A DNA stretch of 64,000 bases from Polynucleobacter aenigmaticus (GTDB taxonomy: Bacteria; Pseudomonadota; Gammaproteobacteria; Burkholderiales; Burkholderiaceae). Where the stretch lies: the NCBI RefSeq assembly GCF_002206635.1, contig NZ_NGUO01000010.1, positions 1-64,000 on the forward strand, written 5' to 3'. The translations under genes and the position numbers were made by a program. Numbering within the stretch: the first letter of the stretch is position 1; every line of letters starts with the position of its first letter. The notes under the pieces are model-generated. The model saw only the letters and a program-made list of their open reading frames with translations. It searched no databases and had not been told where the DNA came from. Below, piece by piece: positions 16,722 through 27,160 of this stretch.

Positions 16722-17687
16722 ATGGCTCAGAGATGGATTGGAATGCGCGCTACCACTCTACGCATTCTTTGTTTATGCCTCCTTTGCATTACGTCTATAG
16801 CTACAGTGAATGCGGCAGATGATCCGCTTCTAAAGGCTATTCAAGTAGCGCCTCACACGTATTTTGTTCGGGGCCTTCCTGAGATGGGCAACAGTCAAAA
16901 TCAAAACTTCATTTCAAATGCTGGTTTTGTTATCACGCCTAAAGGTGTTGTGGTTGTTGATGCTTTGGGCTCCCCGGTACTTGCTAAGAAACTAATAGCC
17001 CAGATCAAGAAGATTACTGACCAAAAGGTGGTGGCCGTCATCGTGACGCATTACCATGCTGACCACATTTATGGTCTGCAAGAGTTTAAAAAAATCGGCG
17101 CGAAGATTTATGCCCAGAATCAGGGGCAAAGCTACCTTTCGTCTGAAACTGCCAAACAAAGATTAATAGCCTCGCGTGTTGACTTTGCCCCCTGGGTAAA
17201 TTCCAGTACTAAGTTGATTGCGGCTGATATTTGGATAGATCAAAGCTATGCATTAAATATAGGTGGAGTGGATTTCAAAATCAGTAGGGTCGGACCTGCT
17301 CACGCCCCTGAGGATTTAATGATTTATGTGCCTTCAGAAGGGGTGCTGTTTGCTGGGGATTTGGTATTTCGAGGTCGCATCCCCTTTGTTGGAAATGCAG
17401 ATAGCAAAGGTTGGCTATCTGCCCTGGATCAGATTGAGCGCATCAATCCTCAAATTGTCATCCCGGGCCATGGAAATTATTCCACCCATCCTGCGGAAGA
17501 TATCAACTTTACTCGAGACTATTTAAAGTATTTAAGGGTTTCAATGTCTGAGGCAGCCATCAATCTAGATCCCTTTGATGAAGCCTATCAGCATGCTGAC
17601 TGGTCAGAATATGACGGAATGCCCCTATTTAAGGCTGCCAATCGGATGAATGCCTACAACGTCTACCTCTCAATTCAGTCAGAATAG
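16722..17687 (+). CDS. Exported metallo-beta-lactamase-fold hydrolase (SoxH-like)
   Basis: 321 residues with signal peptide and the MBL motif THYHADH, later metal ligands GPAHAPEDL, FAGDLVF and PGHGNY. MBL proteins of this kind accompany sox genes (SoxH) and quinoprotein systems. Deletion phenotypes in other sulfur oxidisers are weak, so the substrate is uncertain; a glutathione-persulfide or thioester type is possible. It starts 3 bases after the DsrE-like gene; an internal ATG at 16743 could be the true start. Confidence 0.86.
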   Translation: MAQRWIGMRATTLRILCLCLLCITSIATVNAADDPLLKAIQVAPHTYFVRGLPEMGNSQNQNFISNAGFVITPKGVVVVDALGSPVLAKKLIAQIKKITDQKVVAVIVTHYHADHIYGLQEFKKIGAKIYAQNQGQSYLSSETAKQRLIASRVDFAPWVNSSTKLIAADIWIDQSYALNIGGVDFKISRVGPAHAPEDLMIYVPSEGVLFAGDLVFRGRIPFVGNADSKGWLSALDQIERINPQIVIPGHGNYSTHPAEDINFTRDYLKYLRVSMSEAAINLDPFDEAYQHADWSEYDGMPLFKAANRMNAYNVYLSIQSE

Positions 17688-17747
17688 GGCGGATTTATCA
17701 TCTGGGCTTTAAAATAGACATTTACTTGGCTAAATGACTGATTTCAA

Positions 17748-18062
17748 ATGAAATTACCACTGTTAAAGCTTTTTCTGATTTTGTTAGCATTCTTGGGCTT
17801 TCATGCGTCTGCGTACGCCACGCCCGATCTGGCGAATGGAAAAAAAATTGATCAGCAAAAATGCTATGCCTGCCATGCCAAGAAATCCGGCTTTGGTAAC
17901 GGGGATATGATTTACACCCGTAGCGATAGCAAGGTAAAAAATCTTCAGAATTTAAAGTCCATGGTGGCAATGTGTAATACAGAGTTGCGCCTTGATCTAT
18001 TTCCAGAGGATGAGGCAGACGTAGCAGCCTTCCTCAACAAGCAGTTTTACAAATTTAAATAA
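17748..18062 (+). CDS. Small monohaem c-type cytochrome
   Basis: 104 residues: signal peptide (LFLILLAFLGFHASAYA), haem motif CYACH (residues ~39-43), and an extra Cys in MVAMCNTELRLDLFPEDEADVAAFLNKQFYKF. The C-terminal pattern resembles small SHP/SoxE-like or diheme-derived cytochromes seen near sox genes. It probably carries electrons from the Sox reactions. Confidence 0.87.
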   Translation: MKLPLLKLFLILLAFLGFHASAYATPDLANGKKIDQQKCYACHAKKSGFGNGDMIYTRSDSKVKNLQNLKSMVAMCNTELRLDLFPEDEADVAAFLNKQFYKFK

Positions 18063-18085
18063 ATATTCCTTAGAGATTTTCAAAT

Positions 18086-19207
18086 ATGGATGCGGTAGAT
18101 ATTTCCTCCCTTAGCAAGACTGTTTTACTAGCGACATTTGCGATTACATTTTTGCTGGGTGCTGTAATGCAAAAGACGGGTTTTTGCAGTGTGGGTGCTG
18201 TTTCAGATATTTTTATTATGTCCAGCTGGGATCGATTGAAACAGTGGTTTCTTGCAATTGGTGTCGCCATCATTGGATTTGCCTTGATGTCCTATTTGGG
18301 GTTGATTGATCCACTCAAGAGTATCTATACCAGTAGTAAATTCTTATGGCTTTCCTCCCTAGTGGGAAGCACGCTCTTTGGTTTTGGCATGGTGCTGGCA
18401 TCGGGTTGCGGAAGCAAGACGCTTGTTCGGATTGGCGGCGGCAATCTTAAGTCTGTCATTGTGTTTATGGTCCTAGGCCTTTCTGCCTATATGACGATCA
18501 AAGGCTTCCTTGGGGTCATTCGCATCAACACACTAGATTCTGTATTCATTGCCCTAAATACTCCGCAAGATTTACCCAGCATTCTGAGTCCAATTACCGG
18601 CATTGCCCGAGACTACCTGCATCTTGCACTGGGTTTGCTGGTAGGTTTTGCCTTTATTGCATATGCACTCGCTACTAAAGCATTTTGGACCGCAGAAAAC
18701 TTGTTCGCTGGTATTTTTGTTGGCCTCGCTATTTGTGCGATTTGGTGGGTCTCGGGCGCTCTGGGTTATGTGGCCGAAGATCCGAATACATTGGAAGAAG
18801 TCTTTCTAGTAACCAATTCAGGGCGGATGGAAAGCCTTTCATTTGTAGCTCCTTATGCCTACTTACTAGATTGGTTGATGATGTACAGCGATACCTCCAA
18901 AGTGCTTACCGTGGGAATTGTCGCTGTGCTTGGAATGATTGCCGGTTCTGCCTGCATTGCCTTGATCACTAAGTCCTTCCGCTGGGAAAGCTTTCGCAAT
19001 ACAGAAGACACTGCTAACCATCTTATTGGAGCGACTCTCATGGGATTTGGTGGCGTAACTGCACTTGGCTGTACTGTTGGTCAGGGCCTTAGTGGGATCT
19101 CTACTTTGGCGATTGGATCTCTACTTGCCTTGCCTGGCTTCATATTTGGCGCCTATTTAGCGTTGTGCTATCTGCAAATGCGTCTTGCCCCAAATCCTTG
19201 CAGTTAA
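18086..19207 (+). CDS. Full-length YeeE/YedE (TsuA-like) thiosulfate permease
   Basis: 373-residue membrane protein with about nine to ten segments. Family cysteines sit in KTGFCSVGAV, ASGCGSKTLVRIGGGNLKS and ALGCTVGQGLSGISTLAIGS; in TsuA such cysteines relay thiosulfate through the pore. It begins 23 bases after the cytochrome gene. Together with the two half-size genes downstream it forms the second YeeE/YedE group in this window. Confidence 0.88.
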   Translation: MDAVDISSLSKTVLLATFAITFLLGAVMQKTGFCSVGAVSDIFIMSSWDRLKQWFLAIGVAIIGFALMSYLGLIDPLKSIYTSSKFLWLSSLVGSTLFGFGMVLASGCGSKTLVRIGGGNLKSVIVFMVLGLSAYMTIKGFLGVIRINTLDSVFIALNTPQDLPSILSPITGIARDYLHLALGLLVGFAFIAYALATKAFWTAENLFAGIFVGLAICAIWWVSGALGYVAEDPNTLEEVFLVTNSGRMESLSFVAPYAYLLDWLMMYSDTSKVLTVGIVAVLGMIAGSACIALITKSFRWESFRNTEDTANHLIGATLMGFGGVTALGCTVGQGLSGISTLAIGSLLALPGFIFGAYLALCYLQMRLAPNPCS

Positions 19208-19219
19208 TTAAGAAAGTAA

Positions 19220-19666
19220 TTGGACAATATGCAGATTGATTGGTTGGCATTTACCCCCGGTCCAGCCTTGCTAGGCGGGATGATCTTGGGCATAGCCGCT
19301 GCCTTATACGTTCTCTTGCATGGGCGCATTCTTGGTATCAGTGGGATTGTTTCTGGCTTAATTTCTCCCATAGCCGGCGATACCAATTGGCGTTTAATTC
19401 TGGTGCTGGGGATTTTGAGCGCTCCATTCTGGGCTTCATTGTTATTTGGTATTCACACAGCGGTAGTAATTGATGCTGATTGGTTTGCCATCATTATTGC
19501 CGGTCTACTAGTGGGATTCGGGGCGAACTATGGATCAGGCTGTACTAGTGGTCATGGTATTTGCGGTCTATCCCGCCTCTCGCCTAGATCTTTAGTCGCC
19601 ACCTTAACATTTATGGGTGCTGGCTTCTTAATGGTGTTTGTCATACGCCATGTATTGGGTCTATAA
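19220..19666 (+). CDS. YeeE/YedE family transporter, half-size (first)
   Basis: 148-residue membrane protein with the Cys motif YGSGCTSGHGICGLSRLSPRSLVAT and four segments. It begins 12 bases after the full-length permease, and its partner half starts 3 bases after its stop. Such pairs occur next to sulfide or persulfide genes in many Proteobacteria. Confidence 0.88.
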   Translation: MDNMQIDWLAFTPGPALLGGMILGIAAALYVLLHGRILGISGIVSGLISPIAGDTNWRLILVLGILSAPFWASLLFGIHTAVVIDADWFAIIIAGLLVGFGANYGSGCTSGHGICGLSRLSPRSLVATLTFMGAGFLMVFVIRHVLGL

Positions 19667-19669
19667 ATT

Positions 19670-20101
19670 ATGAGAAGACATTTCAATTTATACAGCCAGT
19701 ATTTTATTGGCGTGCTTTTTGGTTTTGGCCTGATTATTTCTGGCATGAGTAATCCTCAAAAAATTCTTAATTTCCTCGATATCACAGGCAATTGGGATCC
19801 CTCCTTAATGTTTGTGATGGGCGGTGCAGTAGTTGTCGGCTTGGCTGGTTTCTACTTAGCCTCAAAACGTACCGAAGCTTTTTTTGGTGGTGCGCTTCAC
19901 ATACCAAGTAGAAGGGATATTTCCCAGCCACTGGTGATAGGTAGCCTCATCTTTGGAGCTGGTTGGGGTATTGCTGGGCTCTGTCCAGGGCCAGCCATCG
20001 TTGCCCTTGGTGCAGGTCACATGAAAGCGCTAGTCTTTGTTCTGGCAATGCTTGTCGGTATGGCCCTATGCAATCGGTTCGTTAGGGGTCATAAGCAGTA
20101 A
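19670..20101 (+). CDS. DUF6691/YeeE half-size transporter (second)
   Basis: 143-residue membrane protein: FGFGLIISGMSNPQKILNFLDITGNWDPSLMFVMGGA is the DUF6691 signature, and AGLCPGPAIVALGAG carries the conserved Cys. Pairs with the gene at 19220. Confidence 0.88.
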   Translation: MRRHFNLYSQYFIGVLFGFGLIISGMSNPQKILNFLDITGNWDPSLMFVMGGAVVVGLAGFYLASKRTEAFFGGALHIPSRRDISQPLVIGSLIFGAGWGIAGLCPGPAIVALGAGHMKALVFVLAMLVGMALCNRFVRGHKQ

Positions 20102-20162
20102 GTCTGATTTAGAATCCAAGTTGTTAACTATTAAATAATTATTCAATTTTTTTGAGGTTTAG

Positions 20163-20507
20163 ATGAGTCTTCCTATTTCTTGCCATACCAATCAATTTGG
20201 CACGCTAGGTCAGATTGACCCTAGCCATTTAGCTGAAATTGCAAAACAAGGTTACAAGAGTGTGATCAATAATCGCCCTGACTTTGAGGGTGGCCCCAAT
20301 CAACCAAGTAATGCTGAGATTCAGGCACAAGCAGAAGCGCTTGGATTGAGCTATGCCTATTTACCGGTTATCCCTGGTGCATTTACTCAAGATCAAGTTG
20401 TGGAGATGGCTCGTTTACTGAAAACTTTGCCAGGTCCCATCTTGGCATTTTGTCGCTCAGGTGCACGATCTACCAATCTCTATCAAATGGCTTTGCAAGT
20501 TCGTTGA
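20163..20507 (+). CDS. TIGR01244 family phosphatase/sulfurtransferase-like protein
   Basis: 114 residues of the DUF442/beta-lactamase-hydrolase-like family: GYKSVINNRPDFEGGPNQPS, and a Cys-phosphatase-like active loop FCRSGARST. In BlhA/Blh-type proteins this domain is linked to persulfide metabolism, in keeping with the gene's place at the end of the sulfur region. Confidence 0.87.
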   Translation: MSLPISCHTNQFGTLGQIDPSHLAEIAKQGYKSVINNRPDFEGGPNQPSNAEIQAQAEALGLSYAYLPVIPGAFTQDQVVEMARLLKTLPGPILAFCRSGARSTNLYQMALQVR

Positions 20508-20525
20508 TCTCTCAAGAATGTTTTG

Positions 20526-20945
20526 ATGCGTATTGAAATACCAATTGAGAAAAAGTTTGTTCATGAAATGAACATGCCGATTCGTTGGGGCGACATGGAT
20601 GCTTATGGCCATGTCAACAACACGGTGTACTTTCGTTATATGGAGCAGGCCAGGGTAGAGTGGATTACTTCGCTCGGATATAGCGTTACACCTGGTGCCG
20701 AGTCCATGCTCATGATTAATGGGTTTTGTAATTTTCATCAACAACTTGCTTACCCAGGTGAGCTGATTTTAAAAACCTATATTGGAACTATTGGTCGTTC
20801 CAGTATTGATGTCTATACAACCATGGCACTGACAGATGATCCAGAGGTCATGGCCGCTGTTGGTGGTGCCACGATGGTTTGGGTTGACTTAAAGTCTGGT
20901 AAATCCACTCCCTGGCCAGATCATATACTTAGTAAGTTGCGCTAG
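20526..20945 (+). CDS. Acyl-CoA thioesterase (4-hydroxybenzoyl-CoA thioesterase family)
   Basis: 139-residue hotdog-fold protein with the 4HBT motif RWGDMDAYGHVNNTVYFRYMEQAR (catalytic Asp). It hydrolyses acyl-CoA esters of unknown chain length. The ATG at 20526 was preferred to the TTG just before it. Confidence 0.88.
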   Translation: MRIEIPIEKKFVHEMNMPIRWGDMDAYGHVNNTVYFRYMEQARVEWITSLGYSVTPGAESMLMINGFCNFHQQLAYPGELILKTYIGTIGRSSIDVYTTMALTDDPEVMAAVGGATMVWVDLKSGKSTPWPDHILSKLR

Positions 20946-20953
20946 GATTTTGC

Positions 20954-22027
20954 TTGCAAACTATTAATCCTCATATTCTCAGTATCGAGAAGCTGTCTTC
21001 AACTCTTCATGAATTTGATGCAATTATTGACGTTCGTTCTCCTGCGGAGTTCGCCTTAGACCATATCCCTGGCGCTATCAATCTTCCTGTTTTAAACAAT
21101 GAAGAGCGTATTGAGATTGGCACGCTTTATAAGCAAGTTTCCCCATTTGCTGCCAAGAAATTAGGCGCCGCTTATGTTTCCAGAAATATTGCCTATCATT
21201 TAGAAAATTCTCTCATCGATTTTCCAAGGGAGTGGCGCCCGCTAATTTACTGTTGGCGTGGTGGAGAGCGTAGCGGAGCCTTTACACATATCCTCAATCG
21301 CATTGGCTGGAAAGCGATGCAATTAGAAAATGGTTATCAAGGATTTAGGCGCATTGTGATCGATGGCCTCGAGCAAGCTGCTAAAGAATTTTCTTTTCAG
21401 GTCATTGCTGGGATGACTGGTAGCGGTAAGACTCGTATTCTGCAAGAGATTGGTGTGCTTGGTGAGCAGATCCTGGATCTTGAGGGTTTAGCGATTCATC
21501 GTGGCTCGGTGTTGGGCAATGAGCCCAATATTGAGCAGCCTTCGCAAAAAGGCTTTGAAACGAATTTATGGAATGCCTTTAACTCGCTGGATTCCACCAA
21601 GATTGTCTTTGTCGAATCTGAAAGTAAAAAGGTGGGAGGATTACATATCCCCGACGCTTTGATGGAGCGCATTCGCAATGGTCAATGTATCGAGTTGCGC
21701 TCTAGCACCAAGACTCGAGTGTCCTGGCTACTGCGTGAGTATCAACACTTCTTGTCGAATCCCGAAAGTTTTAAAGAAAAGCTTAGCTTGCTGACATCAC
21801 GCTATGGCAAAGTTCAAATTGAAAAATGGCACGAATCCATTGATCAGGGAGACTTTGGAGCTCTGGTAGAGGAGTTGCTGGTACTGCATTACGACCCTTC
21901 TTACCAATCCTCAATTGTTCGTAATTTCCCAAGCTATCGCGAGGATCATTATGTCGAGCTTCAAGATGATGGTGATGAAGCCTTTGCGTTAGCAGCAAAG
22001 GACCTCATCAGCAAATCCAAGATTTAA
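20954..22027 (+). CDS. mnmH: tRNA 2-selenouridine synthase MnmH (SelU)
   Basis: 357 residues: N-terminal rhodanese domain ([22 protein letters not shown], catalytic [10 protein letters not shown] with C100) and a C-terminal P-loop domain (GMTGSGKT). It replaces sulfur of 2-thiouridine at the tRNA wobble base via geranylation to 2-selenouridine. The start appears to be TTG at 20954, preceded by aggat; there is no in-frame ATG nearby. Its 3' end overlaps the convergent gcdH by four bases. Confidence 0.92.
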   Translation: MQTINPHILSIEKLSSTLHEFDAIIDVRSPAEFALDHIPGAINLPVLNNEERIEIGTLYKQVSPFAAKKLGAAYVSRNIAYHLENSLIDFPREWRPLIYCWRGGERSGAFTHILNRIGWKAMQLENGYQGFRRIVIDGLEQAAKEFSFQVIAGMTGSGKTRILQEIGVLGEQILDLEGLAIHRGSVLGNEPNIEQPSQKGFETNLWNAFNSLDSTKIVFVESESKKVGGLHIPDALMERIRNGQCIELRSSTKTRVSWLLREYQHFLSNPESFKEKLSLLTSRYGKVQIEKWHESIDQGDFGALVEELLVLHYDPSYQSSIVRNFPSYREDHYVELQDDGDEAFALAAKDLISKSKI

Positions 22028-23202
22028 CTAAACGCTTGAATACCAGTTTGTGCACGACCTAAAATGAGGGCATGAATATCATGCGTACCTTCATAGGTGT
22101 TAACGACTTCGAGATTGAGCATGTGACGTATAACGCCATACTCATCTGAAATACCATTGCCACCATGCATATCTCTCGCTAAGCGAGCTACATCTAAAGA
22201 CTTACCGCAAGAATTACGCTTCATCATGGAGGTAATTTCAGGAGCAGCAATGCCTTCATCTTTCATGCGACCCAAACGCAAGCAACCCTGCAATGCCATC
22301 GTGATCTCGGTTTGCATATCAGCCAATTTTTTCTGAATAAGTTGATTTGCTGCCAGTGGTCGGTCAAATTGCTTGCGATCCATGGTGTATTGACGGGCGG
22401 CATGCCAACACCATTCAGCGGCGCCGAGAGTTCCCCAAGCAATGCCATATCGTGCCGAGTTCAAGCAAGTAAATGGGCCTTTAAGACCGGTGATTTCTGG
22501 GAATTCATTTTCAGCGGGTACAAAGACTTCATCCATTACGATTTCGCCGGTAATAGAGGCTCTTAAACCCATCTTGCCGCTGATCTTGGGGGCAGATAAG
22601 CCCTTCATGCCTTTTTCAAGGATGAAGCCTCTAATCAGGCCTTCGTCATTTTTAGCCCATACGACAAATACATCCGCAATCGGGGAGTTCGAAATCCACA
22701 TCTTCGAACCAGACAAAGAAAAGCCACCTGGAACTTTTTTGGCTCTAGTAATCATGCCGCCAGCATCTGAGCCGTAGTTAGGTTCAGTTAATCCAAAGCA
22801 GCCAATCCATTCCCCGGTAGCTAACTTAGGAAGGTATTTTTGTTTTTGAGCTTCGCTACCAAATTCATTGATGGGAACCATCACTAAAGAGGATTGAACA
22901 CTCATCATCGACCGGTAGCCAGAGTCAACGCGCTCAATCTCGCGCGCGATTAATCCGTAGGAAACGTAATTGAGATTTGCGCCGCCATATTGCTCTGGAA
23001 TGGTAATGCCCAATAAACCTAATTCACCCATTTCGCGGAAGATAGCTGGATCTGTAGTTTCATTTCGAAATGCATCATGAATGCGCGGCATCAGTCGCCC
23101 TTGAGCGTATTCAGCGGCCGCATCGCGAATCATGCGTTCTTCTTCGGTCAATTGCTTGTCCAAGAGTAGGGGGTCTGCCCAATTAAAACTAGCTTTACTC
23201 AT
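22024..23202 (-). CDS. gcdH: Glutaryl-CoA dehydrogenase
   Basis: 392-residue acyl-CoA dehydrogenase. FAD and substrate motifs [16 protein letters not shown] and [21 protein letters not shown] are those of GcdH; the catalytic Glu is in [24 protein letters not shown]. It converts glutaryl-CoA to crotonyl-CoA in lysine/tryptophan breakdown. Single gene, convergent with mnmH. Confidence 0.94.
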   Translation of the reverse strand: MSKASFNWADPLLLDKQLTEEERMIRDAAAEYAQGRLMPRIHDAFRNETTDPAIFREMGELGLLGITIPEQYGGANLNYVSYGLIAREIERVDSGYRSMMSVQSSLVMVPINEFGSEAQKQKYLPKLATGEWIGCFGLTEPNYGSDAGGMITRAKKVPGGFSLSGSKMWISNSPIADVFVVWAKNDEGLIRGFILEKGMKGLSAPKISGKMGLRASITGEIVMDEVFVPAENEFPEITGLKGPFTCLNSARYGIAWGTLGAAEWCWHAARQYTMDRKQFDRPLAANQLIQKKLADMQTEITMALQGCLRLGRMKDEGIAAPEITSMMKRNSCGKSLDVARLARDMHGGNGISDEYGVIRHMLNLEVVNTYEGTHDIHALILGRAQTGIQAFS

Positions 23203-23299
23203 TGCTTTTGGTAATCCTGTCTAGGTTGTTCATTTGCACTCTGTGAATTTCCAGAAATGTAGATATTCTTGTTTCTATTATCCATTTTTTACAAGATCC

Positions 23300-24010
23300 A
23301 TGGACTCATCAAGAAGACACCACCGTTATTACGACTTGATATTGGCTGCCTTTGTCGTAGTCTTGTTGTGCTCTAACTTTATTGGGGCTGGTAAGGCTGC
23401 TGAGCTTGAACTTCCGGTTTTTGGGAAAGTAATTTTTGGGGCTGGGATCCTATTTTTCCCTATTTCATACTTTTTTGGCGACATTCTGACTGAGGTCTAT
23501 GGCTACGCCTATGACCGAAGGGCTGTTTGGGCGGGTTTTGCAGCGCTTGCCTTTGCTGCCATCATGGCTCAAATCGTGATTGCATTGCCGGTTGCCCCTG
23601 GATCTTATATGGCCAATTATCAGCAGGGGATAGAGACTGTATTTGGGAACTCTTGGCGCATCGCGCTGGCCTCGATGATTGCCTTTTGGAGCGGTAGTTT
23701 TGTAAATAGTTATACGCTTGCCAAAATGAAGATTTTGACCCGTGGCCGATTTCTTTGGATGAGAACTATCGGATCTACCGCTACCGGAGAGTTAATCGAC
23801 TCCTCATTGTTCTATATGCTGGCTTTTTACGGCCTTTGGCCATTGAATGAGGTTCTTGCCGTGGCTGCCTCTCAGTATTTGCTGAAAACGGCCTGGGAGG
23901 TTCTAGCAACCCCTTTAACCTACTGGGTAGTTGGTTTCCTAAAGCGGAAGGAAAACCAAGATCACTATGATATTCACACTAATTTCAGTCCATTTAAGCT
24001 AAAAGTCTAG
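23300..24010 (+). CDS. yhhQ: Queuosine precursor transporter (YhhQ family)
   Basis: 236-residue membrane protein with six segments. FGAGILFFPISYFFGDILTEVYGYAYDRRAVW and ATGELIDSSLFYMLAFYG are family signatures. It imports preQ0/preQ1 for the tRNA base queuosine. Start 23300 gives the usual N-terminus (MDSSRRHHRYYD); no riboswitch of the known preQ1 type is evident upstream. Confidence 0.9.
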   Translation: MDSSRRHHRYYDLILAAFVVVLLCSNFIGAGKAAELELPVFGKVIFGAGILFFPISYFFGDILTEVYGYAYDRRAVWAGFAALAFAAIMAQIVIALPVAPGSYMANYQQGIETVFGNSWRIALASMIAFWSGSFVNSYTLAKMKILTRGRFLWMRTIGSTATGELIDSSLFYMLAFYGLWPLNEVLAVAASQYLLKTAWEVLATPLTYWVVGFLKRKENQDHYDIHTNFSPFKLKV

Positions 24011-24113
24011 TTCCAAGGGCTTTTTCGGCTGCGAACCGTTAAAATATTGTTCTTTGATGCAAAACCTGCATCAGCACCCAAGAATTTGAATATCAGAAAG
24101 TAAGAACCCATCC

Positions 24114-25721
24114 GTGTTGTCAGCATCCAATATCACTATGCAGTTTGGGGCAAAACCCCTATTTGAAAATATTTCCGTTAAATTTGGCGGCGGTAATCGC
24201 TACGGCTTGATTGGCGCCAATGGTTGCGGCAAGTCGACTTTCATGAAGATTTTGGGTGGCGAGTTAGAGCCCACCAGCGGTAACGTCAGCCTAGACCCTG
24301 GTATTCGTTTGGGTAAATTACGCCAAGACCAATTTGCTTACGAAGATCAGCGTGTACTCGATGTTGTGATGATGGGTCATGAAGAAATGTGGAAGGCAGC
24401 TGCAGAGCGCGATGCTATCTACGCTAATCCAGATGCTAACGATGAAGACTATATGCGCGCTGCTGAGCTCGAGGGCAGTTATGCCGAGTACGGTGGCTAC
24501 ACAGCAGAAGCTAAAGCAGGGGAGTTGTTATTGGGAATTGGTATTCCAATTGAGCAACACGATGGCCCAATGAGTAATGTTGCTCCTGGTTGGAAATTGC
24601 GTGTGCTCTTAGCGCAGGCCTTGTTCTCCGATCCCGATGTCCTACTCTTAGATGAGCCAACCAATAACTTAGATATTCATTCGATTCATTGGCTTGAAGA
24701 TATTCTGAATGAAATCAAAAGTACGATCGTGATCATTTCCCATGATCGCCACTTCTTAAATGAAGTGTGTACACATATGGCCGATATGGACTTTGGCACA
24801 CTTAAAGTGTATCCAGGTAACTATGACTCCTACATGCTCGCTTCCGTGCAGGCTCGCGCTCAACAGTTAAGCTCGAACGATAAGGCCAAGGAAAAGATTG
24901 CTGAATTACAAGCCTTCGTTAGTCGCTTTTCTGCCAACGCTTCTAAGGCGCGCCAAGCAACATCACGTCAAAAGCAGTTGGAGAAGATTGAGATCACCGA
25001 GATTAAGCCTTCCTCACGTCAAAATCCATTTATTCGTTTTGATTCAGAGAAGAAGTTGCACAACATGGCAGTAGAGTGCAACGCGCTTACTAAATCCTAT
25101 GACCGCACCATCTTTAAGAACTTCAAGATCAGTATTCGTGCGGGCGAGAAAGTCGCCATCATTGGGCAAAACGGCGCTGGTAAAACGACATTGCTAAAGA
25201 CCATTCTAAGCAAACGCTTCGACGGTATTGCCGCTGATAGTGGTGATGTGAAGTGGGCTGAGAACGCTAACGTTGGTGTTATGCCACAGGACAACACCGA
25301 ACTGTTCGCCAAAGATGAAACCCTGATGGATTGGATGAATGACTGGCGCAATACCGGTGATGACGATCAAGTGATTCGCGGTACTTTAGGGCGCTTATTG
25401 TTCTCTGGTGATGACATCGGAAAATCAGTTAAAGTGCTTTCCGGTGGCGAGAAGGGTCGCATGATCTGGGGTAAGTTGATGCTCCAGAAGTACAACGTTC
25501 TTGCCATGGATGAGCCAACCAATCACATGGACATGGAATCGATTGAGAGTTTGCAAATCGCTCTTGAGAAATACGAAGGTACTTTAATTTTTGTTTCTCA
25601 CGATCGTGAGTTTGTTTCTGCTTTGGCGAATCGCATCCTAGAAGTGAAGATGGATGGAACGATTGCTGATTACTCTGGTACTTACGAAGAGTATTTACGT
25701 AGCCAAGCTTTAGCTGGTTAA
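24114..25721 (+). CDS. ybiT: ABC-F family ATPase (YbiT-like)
   Basis: 535-residue cytoplasmic protein with two ABC domains in tandem: Walker [10 protein letters not shown] and GQNGAGKTT; signatures VAPGWKLRV (degenerate) and LSGGEKGRM; Walker [13 protein letters not shown] and [12 protein letters not shown]. An inter-domain linker of basic residues ([21 protein letters not shown]) is the P-site tRNA-interaction motif of ABC-F proteins. It acts on the ribosome as a translation factor. The start codon is GTG 24114 (or TTG 24117). Confidence 0.92.
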   Translation: MLSASNITMQFGAKPLFENISVKFGGGNRYGLIGANGCGKSTFMKILGGELEPTSGNVSLDPGIRLGKLRQDQFAYEDQRVLDVVMMGHEEMWKAAAERDAIYANPDANDEDYMRAAELEGSYAEYGGYTAEAKAGELLLGIGIPIEQHDGPMSNVAPGWKLRVLLAQALFSDPDVLLLDEPTNNLDIHSIHWLEDILNEIKSTIVIISHDRHFLNEVCTHMADMDFGTLKVYPGNYDSYMLASVQARAQQLSSNDKAKEKIAELQAFVSRFSANASKARQATSRQKQLEKIEITEIKPSSRQNPFIRFDSEKKLHNMAVECNALTKSYDRTIFKNFKISIRAGEKVAIIGQNGAGKTTLLKTILSKRFDGIAADSGDVKWAENANVGVMPQDNTELFAKDETLMDWMNDWRNTGDDDQVIRGTLGRLLFSGDDIGKSVKVLSGGEKGRMIWGKLMLQKYNVLAMDEPTNHMDMESIESLQIALEKYEGTLIFVSHDREFVSALANRILEVKMDGTIADYSGTYEEYLRSQALAG

Positions 25722-25975
25722 TTGCTTTCTTTGGCTTGACGCTGGAAGCGCATTGCAGTGCCATCTGCTCGAATGCGTTTCCAGACTGAATCTTTTTCTT
25801 CTTGACTGAAAAATACCCAGTTACTGACCTCATTTAAGGTGCGGCCACAGCCCTGACAGATTTCATCATAAAGGGTGGTGCATACGCCAATACATGGGGA
25901 ATCCGAGGCGTCATCGCCAACCGCTAAAGAATTAGCTCCATCTTGATTTAGGGGTTTATTGCCTGAATAAGTCAT
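25718..25975 (-). CDS. DUF1289 family protein
   Basis: 85 residues with the DUF1289 signature [28 protein letters not shown], four cysteines likely binding a metal. The start overlaps the stop of the GNAT-like gene (ATGA), so they form one leftward unit; its end overlaps the end of the ABC-F gene by four bases. Confidence 0.88.
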   Translation of the reverse strand: MTYSGNKPLNQDGANSLAVGDDASDSPCIGVCTTLYDEICQGCGRTLNEVSNWVFFSQEEKDSVWKRIRADGTAMRFQRQAKESN

Positions 25976-27144
25976 GACCGTACTTTAGTCGATTTCAGCG
26001 GAATGTGTTGCTCAAGCTCATCAACATAAGCTGCCATGCCCTCGTGTTCACGCTCTAAAAAGCGCTTAACCGCATTAGAAAATCCAGGGTCAGCAATCCA
26101 GTGAGCTGACTGGATAGTCGTGGGTAAGAATCCTCGAGCCATCTTATGCTCGCCTTGTGCGCCACCCTCAAATGTCTGGATGCCTTCTTTAATACAGTAT
26201 TCAATAGCCTGGTAATAAGCCAATTCAAAATGCAAGCAAGGGAGATATTCAATGGCACCCCAATAGCGTCCATATGCCTTTGATGTGAATCGATCAATGA
26301 CTAGTAGCGATGAGGCAATCGGCCTCTTATCACTGCACGCAATTATCAGATGAAAATTTTCTGGCATTGATTGCCCTAATAATTGAATGCATTCTTCCGT
26401 TAAGTAGGGACTTGAATGATGCTCGATGTAGGTGTTTTCATAGCAGCGGTAAAAGAATGACCAATCCTCTGATGTTGCATCAGCACCAGCAATATGGCGA
26501 TAACTCAGTTGATTGCTTGCCACTTCAGCGCGTTCTCGTCGAATATTCTTTCGACGCTTCATGGTTAAGGCAGTAAGAAAGTGCTCAAAATCTTGATACC
26601 CCTGATTTTGCCAATGGAACTGTACAGAGTCGCGCAGCATGAAACCTTGCTTTTTGAGCTCCGTTAATTCCCCGTTCTCTGGAAATAGGACGTGCGCTGA
26701 TGAAAGATTGTTTTGAGTCACGAGCGTTTTCAAACCAGCTACCAAGATTTCCTGCGCCACTGCTTTATCGGCCTTGCTAGATACCAGTAACCTAGGGCCG
26801 CGCACTGGGGTAAAAGGGATGGCAGAGAGTGCCTTTGGGTAATACGCTAGATTGTTTTGTTCGTATGCCTGCGCCCATGCCCAATCAAAGACAAACTCCC
26901 CATAAGAATGTTGCTTGAGGTAGAGGGGCATAGCTCCAATGAGTTCTGACTGGATATTCTCAACCAGCAGGTGCGCAACTTGCCAGCCTGTATTTCCACC
27001 AACGCAGCCAGTTTTCTCTAGTGTATTGAGAAACGCATATTTTAGAAAAGGACCTGCATCTGGGGTTAAGAGATCTTCCCAGCTTCTTTCATCAATCTCT
27101 GAAATGCTTTGGATAACTCTCAGTTGGTAAGCGTCTTGATTCAA
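25972..27144 (-). CDS. GNAT-fold protein (COG3146/FemAB-like peptidoglycan-related)
   Basis: 390 residues. TMKRRKNIRRERAEV, the aromatic-rich middle (FYRCYENTYIEHHSSPYLT) and FEGGAQGEHKMARGFLPTTIQSAHWI are signatures of the COG3146 family, a GNAT-fold group. The substrate is not established. It precedes the DUF1289 gene. Confidence 0.87.
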   Translation of the reverse strand: MNQDAYQLRVIQSISEIDERSWEDLLTPDAGPFLKYAFLNTLEKTGCVGGNTGWQVAHLLVENIQSELIGAMPLYLKQHSYGEFVFDWAWAQAYEQNNLAYYPKALSAIPFTPVRGPRLLVSSKADKAVAQEILVAGLKTLVTQNNLSSAHVLFPENGELTELKKQGFMLRDSVQFHWQNQGYQDFEHFLTALTMKRRKNIRRERAEVASNQLSYRHIAGADATSEDWSFFYRCYENTYIEHHSSPYLTEECIQLLGQSMPENFHLIIACSDKRPIASSLLVIDRFTSKAYGRYWGAIEYLPCLHFELAYYQAIEYCIKEGIQTFEGGAQGEHKMARGFLPTTIQSAHWIADPGFSNAVKRFLEREHEGMAAYVDELEQHIPLKSTKVRS

Positions 27145-27160
27145 AGGGGTGTTAAATACA

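Noticed and set aside
23203-23299. preQ1 riboswitch before the queuosine precursor transporter
   Set aside because: The sequence does not show the short preQ1-I consensus or an obvious pseudoknot with an A-rich tail.
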